64,000 nt of DNA from Mactromeris polynyma. Lineage: Eukaryota; Mollusca; Bivalvia; Venerida; Mactridae. Location: positions 33,568,762 to 33,632,761 of the forward strand of contig JASFXZ010000003.1 in NCBI GenBank assembly GCA_032209605.1, written 5' to 3'. The stretch's first letter is position 1, and the number at the start of each line of letters is the position of its first letter. The notes under the pieces were generated by a model. The model was given only the letters and a program-made list of their open reading frames with translations. It had not been told where the DNA came from and did not search any database. This document shows, piece after piece, positions 57,601 to 64,000 of the stretch. Position numbers and translations under genes: made by a program.

Positions 57601-60600
57601 AAATTATTGCCTGTCCCTATTTTGTAATGTCCGTCCCCACACTAAATTATTTGCTTTAATGACTAATTGTCAATTTTAAGAAATAATTGTTACTGCATGA
57701 ACTTTTGTCATATATTATAAAATCTTTTGGGTGATTATAATAGACACACTCCTTATATTATCAAAAAGATGACACATCTTTGCATTTTTAGTTGCAGTAG
57801 TTTAAAATAATTATGTTAGATGATCAACTATGAAGTTTATTTTTCTTTCTTTCTGGACAAAATAAAAGTTGTCTATGTACATAAATATTTCCTAAAATGA
57901 CTTTTATTCACACTTAATAATATTATACATAAGGGGACGGACATTACATAGGTTGATGAGTCGACGGGTCCAGTTTTTCCTGTCAATGGCAGATAGCTAC
58001 TGTTTCCTTCGCTCTTAATTCTTCTCATTAGGAATTCTGTGCCATGAAATCATAAACCCTTTCCCCGCTTGTGTGTACAACCAACAACTATGAAAGACTG
58101 AATCATAACTTAAAGAATTAACAATTTAGATAAAGCGAATTAGCGTTATAAACAATATGGCGCTGTATCCGGATATCGACTTTCTGCCCACCAGCAATGT
58201 TTACATTCGTATAACAGGTGCGCGTGACGTCACGGCGTTATCCCCTATTGTACATTCAAGAGGTGTAACACGCGAAATTGCAGAATTGGGGGTTGTCAAA
58301 TTAATTCCATCGACAACTCTCGAAATATTAAGATATTGAGTTGAATTGTACCGCATTGAACTCGAAAATGAAAAATCTTCCAGAAATGTCCATTTTGACA
58401 ACTCTACCAATCGTCTACATTCAAAAAGAGTTTTTTAAGTAAAGAACAGTTTTTTTCATTTTCTGACAGGATTTCATGCGGCTATAGGACTGCTCATATC
58501 AAAGTAATAGTAAACAAATCAAACAGAAATGGGCAAATAATTGGCGTATTTCGATAAAAAACAGTTAAAAAGTATTATTTACTTTAACATTCACTCCTGA
58601 AATGCCTTTTTGACGACGCAATCAAAGTTTAAATGTCCAAAAGACAAGCGAATGTGCGGACAATCGATGCGCGTAAGAAGACCGCATTGTGTAAACAGCA
58701 ACAGATGTTGTAAAACCCGCCGATCCGTACCGTGTCGGACATACGGACAGACGCACAGGCCTTCTATATCGGACCTGGTCGTTTTTTATCGGTCAGGTAT
58801 TCGCCATGACTGGGTACCTTGACACCTATTGCAATCGAAAGAGTATATACATTTTTCTATCAAAGTAAACCAGTACCATTCCCCAACTATCACGCCTGCT
58901 CAAGATTTAAATCAATTTTCTTGCCGTATATCACAAACCGCTGAATCATAAATCTTTTACGAACATGACTTCCGGTGACAATACAGACTGAATAATAAGT
59001 TACATATTCATTGGTGAAAATGAAAAAGAAAGTAGAAAGATTTTTATCAAAATGAAATATAACAGGCTAATATTTGAGTCTGATAAAATAAAACATTTGA
59101 TGATATGAATATTCAGTCTATCCGGAAAATACCTGGGTATCCCCTATTGAGGGGGTTACATAACTTGATCCAACTTGCGACCCTAACAACAGATCTATGT
59201 AAGATGAGTTCCGAAAAAATCTTGCACTTGTAGTAAGTTTGTGTAGCAAACTACCTTCGCACCTTTAAATGGATCTAATGCATATATTTATGAATGAAGT
59301 TACAGGGAATTTTGACTGTCAATGCTTTACCTTGTTTTAGACCTAAATTATTAAATGACAATATTTTTCATTTTTATCTATAAATGTTTTTGCAGATCCT
59401 GAAAGAATATCACCCAAACCTAGAAAATCCTTACAGTTTGAAACACCCAAGAAGAAGCAATCACAGAAAGTCATGGAGACACTGGGTAGTCCCATGTTTC
59501 CACTGTCAGATACATTAATGAAACATGGTAGTCAGAAGGTATTGACTGGTTCTGGACAGAAGCGAGGGAGAGAGGAGACTGACAACCAGTCTGAGAGTGA
59601 TCTTGAATATGACGAGGAAGATTTAAATGTGAATGGTAAGGAACAATTTGATTCCAGTATGATCTTTTTGTATTGATCATGTTTGATTCACTTTAGTAGA
59701 ACATTTCTTTTGTCCGTGTAACTCTTCATTCCAATGGCTCACACAGGACTAAGATAGTTTTTTTACAGCTAGTGATTTTTTTACAGTCCAACATCCTTAT
59801 TTAGTCCCACTAACACAAAAGTATGTTGGACTGTAAAAAATCATTAATTTATTCCAATCAGACTCTTCTATGCTATAGATCATTCAGCACATTCTGTTTG
59901 GTGGACATAGTACATGTATGTAGGACTTTTTTTAAAAGAAAGTTCAAATAATATCTTGGAACATTTAAGCACTGAAAAGCCACTTGCAGTGACTTAGTTA
60001 TAATTTATATGGTCTATTCATTAACATAAGCTCAGATGTTACAAACAAGAAGAGTTAGTATGAAATGACGTATATTATATATGTAGCCAATGTCTTGATG
60101 TAATGTGATTTGTGATGTTTTTATTTGCAAAATTGTTGTTGGATGAACTTTAAGATCAAGGAATTCATCTACACACAGAATGAGAAATTAAACATTATTA
60201 TTTAATTCACATTTGACAGTTAATTATACAATGAAGTACTTTGATCTTGGCATGAGGTGTTAATAGACCTAAGTAAATATGTTTTCAATTTTTGGTGAAA
60301 TAGAAATTTAATTTTAGCAGATATATTGCAGTAGGATAATCATCAGCTTTTAAACTAGCTACTTGAAGAATTCTGCCCAAAAAGCTGGAGTTGGTTTTTT
60401 AACATTTTGACTGTCATTTACAGTGCCTGCTTCAAAGAAAAGTCGTGTTGACAACCAACAACTAGATGATGAAGATTTATGGGATGATGACTTGGACTTG
60501 TCAACCGAGCTTAAAGCTAGACCTCTGCATGGTAACAAGGTGGCCATGATGACAGAGAAGTATGAAATGGAGGCCCCTCCTTCCCCAGACAGACTAACAA

Positions 60601-63600
60601 TGGAAAGAATCCTTGAACAACGTAACAAATATGGTCGGGAATTGAAGTTAGATGCCCAAGTGCCAAGGAATGAAAGACTAGTTGAGGGTGAGGGCTTGCT
60701 TTTGTATGTATTACTTTATCCTTCTGTATTTGATGTAAGTGTGCATAGCATTGAGATTAGGAATCTATTCAAGTTCTCTTCCATTTTTGTGGATGGTTAT
60801 AAGGTATCCTACTGTATCCTGAAATGTCAGTATTTATTGCAGTCATGGCGAATGACTTCCAAGACTTGTCAGTCATTTGGTCTGACAACCTTGGAAAACT
60901 TGTCGGACCGAATGCAAACTTGTCGGTCCGAAAACATGTTGTTAAAAATTACGGGCCGAAAATTACCGCTCATTTCAAAGTGAAAGTAAACAAATCAAAT
61001 ACAAATGTGCAAATAATTGGCTTATTTCGTTAAATAACAGTTAAAAATTATTATTTACTTTCACATTCACTCCTGAAATGCCTTTTTGACAACACAATCA
61101 AAGTTCAAATGTCCGAAAGACAAGCGAATGTACAGACAATTGGTGCGCGTAAGAAGACCGCATTGTGTAAACAGCAATGGATGTTGTAAAACCCGTACGA
61201 CCCGTACCGTTCCGTATCGGACATACGGACCGACGCACAGGCATTCTGTATCGGACCTGGTCGTTTTTTATCGGTCATAGTCCGACTGACCGATGGGTAT
61301 TCGCCATGACTGTTATTGAATAATTATTCTTCATTTCATTAAATATTTCTGTTGGATTAAATTATGTTCATCATGTTTCATACAGATTACGACTTTGAGA
61401 GACCTCGAGTGTTTAAACGTATTCCTGATACATGTTACCTGCCCACGACTGGTACGGAAGGAAACAGAGTCTATATGGCAGTCAAGGAAGATGTTGATTA
61501 TGATAAACAGGTGTGAGACATTTTCAGTTGTTGATATAAAAGCCGTCTTTCATGTTGTAATTGTCAATATCAATGCACTGCTTACATAGTGTTAAATTTG
61601 TTTCCAGTTCAAAAGTTATTAAAATATTATAATGTTTGCTTAGTTTTACTGACATCTTCATCATGTTTCGATCATAATTATGTAGAAAGTGCAACAAAAT
61701 GTCAAATTATTGAAAAAATTTGATAAATTTTGTTAAGAGCCCCAATTATCTCTTACTGACCCTTCCTTGGAGTCCGCAGGCCTGAATGGCTCCCTGTCCT
61801 GTCTGGTTGGATGAAACCCTGGGTAAAGCAGCAACTTAAACTGATGACACTGTTGGTATTTGTATTTATCTTTGTACATGTATTTCAGTTTGAGAATATA
61901 GGTAAAACATTGAAAGGATCTAATCTACTTAGTGTTCCAATATCAGTTTTACGTGAACAGTTGGAAGAAGAGGTAAGTGAGAGAGCAACAAATCATGTAT
62001 GTAACTTAATTATTAACTGAAATATTTCGTGGAATACCACCCATGTACAGGAATTTCTTATAGATGTTAATATATACTCAGTGACATTAAAATGCACAGG
62101 TTTTGTTCTGTGAAACGTTTACAAAGCGTCAATTTATTGCATTTTGAAACTTCTTTTATATGACAACACCTGTTGATTGTAATTGGATAAAGCATACATG
62201 TTGCACAAACATGAAATAACATCGTTTAAAGTCCTTTTCTTTTATTCCTATGTTAGTCTACGAAACTTGAGCAAATCTTTATTGTGTGTTTCTAAATGTA
62301 CTGAGTGTTTATAGTTTTATTGAATTCTGCAGACAGTATTACACACATTATGTATTTCTCTGAACCAATTTGACTGTAGTGGTGAGTTTCTGTAATTCAA
62401 GTTTACTTGTATTATTCCATATAATAATATTTTCTCATCTGATAATGTTAAGCGCTATAACTATTGATGAAGGATGGACCCTTGTGTTTCAGAGACGAAA
62501 TCACTTACTCGATGAATCACAAAGACTGAGTAATGAAGTACGACGGTATGTTATATTGATCACTATCATCTTCATAGACTGTCTGGAGTTTGACTTTTCA
62601 CAACCATTGGTCAGAAAGCTACTGCTGAAACCCTGGACAAGTCTGTCCTTTGCATTAACTTATGTTGACCTGTATTATATTACAAATAAATTACTCATCC
62701 AAGCAATTATTATGAGCTAGGTTCTTGAAGGTATTCAATCAGGGGTGTTACTAACTCTTGAATAAGCAGGGAAATCACCAAAAGTAGGCGTTGGTCTGAG
62801 GGTACTTCCCTTACTTATGATCTTTCATACAAGTAGCTGGATGGTGACACCGGGTAATTTAACTGGCTCCCGGCTCTTACTGACACCCCTGCTCGATTGG
62901 TTTATAAATTGTGATCAATTGTGATTAATAAATAAAAACTTGTTGATTGAAATGAAAATCAATTTCTTTTGTGAATCTTCTTTATCACTAGTCCCGTATG
63001 ACCGATTCATTACATTCTGATGTGGATTTTACACGATGTGCATGATATTGGGAGGGCTGCTGTTAATTAGTTTGAAATCTCTTACCAGTACATAATTACT
63101 GTAGTTCATTGTAATGTAAAAGTTGATCCCTCTGCAGGCATTTACATGAAACAGACCAAGGAATTATTGAAGATGTCGAAGAAGATGAAGATAAAGAGAA
63201 CTATGTACCAGTTTCAGAAATACACCAGGGTCCTCAGAAAATGTTATGGGTGGACAAATATACACCACAAAAATACACTGATCTACTTAGTGAAGAGGTA
63301 TATGATCTTCGAAATGTTAATCATTTATAACTCTTCTCATGGTGAACCAGTAAAAATTTAAGAATACTTCAAGTTTGTATCACAAATGCCAAATTATTTC
63401 AGATTTTACAGTGTCCAGCTTCGTTGATTTCTGTAATTTGTTTTAGCAGAATGCATAGATTAATTTTTATTTTGGAAATTTTGAAGAAGAATTAATGGCT
63501 GGGTTCTATACATAGACATTTATTTTTGGCCTAGAACTTTTAAAACCTCAATAATATGACCACCCTTGGAACCCTTGAAAACTGGTCTTGTTATTTGGGT

Positions 63601-63913
63601 GGTCTCAATATTGAGGTTGAATAAAGAACAAAACAGTCAAAATGGACTTGAAAATTGTGTTTTTTAATTTTGACATGGTCTTATTATTGAGGTGGTCTTT
63701 ATGTGCGGTTTTAAGTGTAGTTATGTGGTTTCGTTGTAGAGTATAAATCGTACATTACTACACTGGTTGAAGATGTGGGATTATGTCGTATTTGACAAAG
63801 AACTTCCATTGAAACCGAAGGAGAAAAAGAAAGAAGAAAACAAAAAATACAAGAAATGGAACCAACCTGAAGTTTCAGAGGAACTTGATAATCATAAAAG
63901 ACCTCTACAGAAA
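54690..63913 (+). CDS. CHTF18: Chromosome transmission fidelity factor 18 (CTF18-RFC large subunit), 5' part
   Basis: Eight exons: 54690-54747, 59396-59635, 60424-60687, 61386-61510, 61889-61972, 62493-62545, 63138-63297, 63740-63913, all GT-AG with consistent phases, 386 codons; the gene continues past the window. The start ATG opens an acidic N-terminus (MDDFEDEYADEMDAMVDFDD). Further identifiable parts are LWDDDLDLS, EAPPSPDRLTMERIL, DYDFERPRVFKRIP, GNRVYMAVKED, and KMLWVDKYTPQKYTDLLSEE joined to SINRTLLHWLKMWDYVVF, the conserved block just before the AAA+ core in CHTF18. Walker A and B lie downstream of the window. The protein, with RFC2-5 and DCC1-CTF8, loads PCNA and supports sister-chromatid cohesion and leading-strand synthesis in the nucleus. 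Intron 1 (4.6 kb) and intron 3 are largely filled by transposons; exons are intact. Confidence 0.93.
55002..55311 (+). pseudogene. LINE reverse-transcriptase fragment in CHTF18 intron 1
   Basis: The frame reads MTNYEAFDTVLHHACKIVGQ, then LNWVEAFLTNRKQCVVVNSS and ILPQGAKV, followed by IIGHFLVLYASIGN. This matches RT motifs around (K/E)AFDTV, LxxxFLxxRKQ and PQG-x-LGP-x-LF. The frame is decayed (QGAKV for QGSVLG, an A-run of ten from an expansion, an extra segment after PQG). It is interrupted at 55312 by a MITE. Confidence 0.7.
56715..57422 (-). pseudogene. Ulp1-PHD relic in copy C
   Basis: The minus strand reads VLDSLKNRTVNTNISIQLSQ, MYVGESKKLAINVIIPDVQR and QTNTSDCCVFAIAYVT, then a stop (TAA for Glu), FDIPAMRMHLIK, and an 11-bp deletion relative to copy A. 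The upstream frame with GVQYASNQFLLSPSDTYIQ (57422-57228) is kept. It shares the DCC change with copies A and B and has more stops than copy A. Confidence 0.7.
57623..57948. mobile_element. Nested MITE with TGTAATGTCCGTCCCC ends (copy C)
   Basis: Same element and same site as 14591-14926. The 16-bp inverted ends are still perfect. Confidence 0.75.
59773..59843. mobile_element. Short hairpin MITE in CHTF18 intron 2
   Basis: TGATTTTTTTACAGTCCAAC and ATGTTGGACTGTAAAAAATC form inverted arms of 21-22 bp around a loop of about 28 bp. Non-coding. Confidence 0.7.
60840..61312. mobile_element. Intact MITE with CAGTCATGGCGAAT ends in CHTF18 intron 3
   Basis: A 473-bp element beginning CAGTCATGGCGAATGACTTC and ending GTATTCGCCATGACTG. 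TTATTG occurs directly on both sides (60834-60839 and 61313-61318). Internal TGTCGGACCGAATGCAAACT and TCGGACATACGGACCGACGC blocks form further palindromes. No coding capacity. Confidence 0.85.
62720..62900. repeat. Imperfect inverted repeat in CHTF18 intron 6
   Basis: CAGGGGTGTTACTAACTCTT near 62740 pairs loosely with AGAGCC-type text and GACACCCCTGCTCG near 62882-62897. A possible decayed MITE with approximate boundaries. Confidence 0.4.
63544..63621. repeat. Hairpin repeat in CHTF18 intron 7
   Basis: AACCTCAATAATATGACCAC and its mirror GTGGTCTCAATATTGAGGTT lie about 35 bp apart, with a third related stretch at 63674-63700, shortly before exon 8. Probably a MITE remnant. Confidence 0.6.
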
Positions 63914-64000
63914 GTGAGTAATTCATTGCATTGTTTAAGTACACATTTAACAAACAGGGTTTTTATGTTAACATGAAATAATCATAGTTTAAGTTTGTTT

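Larger units (their letters stand above)
55571..58245 (+). mobile_element. GGGGATAACG element, copy C (complete)
   Basis: A 2675-bp element with GGGGATAACG and CGTTATCCCC ends, flanked by TA (55569-55570, 58246-58247), same orientation as copy A and similar along its full length including the nested MITE. It lies inside a MITE inside CHTF18 intron 1. Left-end GCGCATGCGC and right-end TGACGTCA (58225-58232) are conserved. Confidence 0.9.
55312..58812. mobile_element. MITE with CAGTCATGGCGAAT ends, interrupted by element C
   Basis: The left end CAGTCATGGCGAATGACTTG starts at 55312 and the right end ATTCGCCATGACTG finishes at 58812. Flanks GGTAACT (55305-55311) and GGTACCT (58813-58819) look like a 7-bp target duplication with one change. 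The interior shares ACAAATCAAA, GGGCAAATAATTGGCGTATT, CTGAAATGCCTTTTTGACGA and GGACCTGGTCGTTTTTTATC with 60840-61312. Without the inserted 55571-58245 element it would be about 0.82 kb. Confidence 0.8.

Noticed and set aside
60423..60983. 186-codon open frame as a single large CHTF18 exon
   Set aside because: CHTF18-like sequence ends at 60687 with a GGTGAGG donor. The rest of the frame enters the intron and a MITE.

Overview
The window is eukaryotic, AT-rich and intron-bearing. It looks like the genome of a marine invertebrate, most likely a bivalve or another mollusc. The reasons are a split metazoan CHTF18 gene, a tandem pair of GM2-activator-like secreted-protein genes with typical GT-AG introns, long minisatellites, tRNA-derived SINE-like repeats, several LINE remnants, and Ulp1/PHD and GCDTTS/WGW-type genes that recur in mollusc and cnidarian repeats. 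The species assignment is inference. There is no prokaryotic gene organisation.

Layout. 1-5 kb: a 31-bp minisatellite split by a 1.1-kb hAT-like element with a perfect 8-bp target duplication, then a 47-bp minisatellite of about 43 units. 5-11.8 kb: dispersed repeats (two carry an octamer/CCAAT/CRE module), a tRNA-like sequence, a second 31-bp minisatellite running straight into a truncated LINE. 11.8-17.1 kb: an element of about 2.6 kb with ends GGGGATAACG and TA target duplication, interrupted by a second inverted copy of itself. Its only recognisable coding content is a decayed Ulp1-like (C48) protease plus PHD finger. 17.6-18.2 kb: an older, less altered relic of the same gene. 18.2-21.9 kb: inverted arrays of about 170-bp repeats enclosing fragments of a GCDTTS/WGW/CXC-type gene, one piece flipped. 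22-28 kb: foldback MITE, SINE, Tc1/mariner relic, mostly non-coding. 28.6-34.9 kb: a nearly full-length but frameshifted LINE whose ORF1 carries a large insertion.

35.8-53 kb is a tandem segmental duplication. Each unit holds one five-exon GM2-activator-like (ML-domain) gene, at 36363-43165 and 46070-50663. The first encodes 207 residues. The second ends ten residues earlier at a stop and differs in cysteine content.

54.7 kb to the window end holds the first eight exons (386 codons) of CHTF18, the large subunit of the alternative clamp loader CTF18-RFC. The AAA+ core lies beyond the window. Intron 1 is filled by a LINE RT fragment and a MITE (ends CAGTCATGGCGAAT) into which a third copy of the GGGGATAACG element has inserted. 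Intron 3 holds an intact copy of the same MITE. Of the genes in the window, only CHTF18 and the GM2-activator-like pair look like functional host genes.
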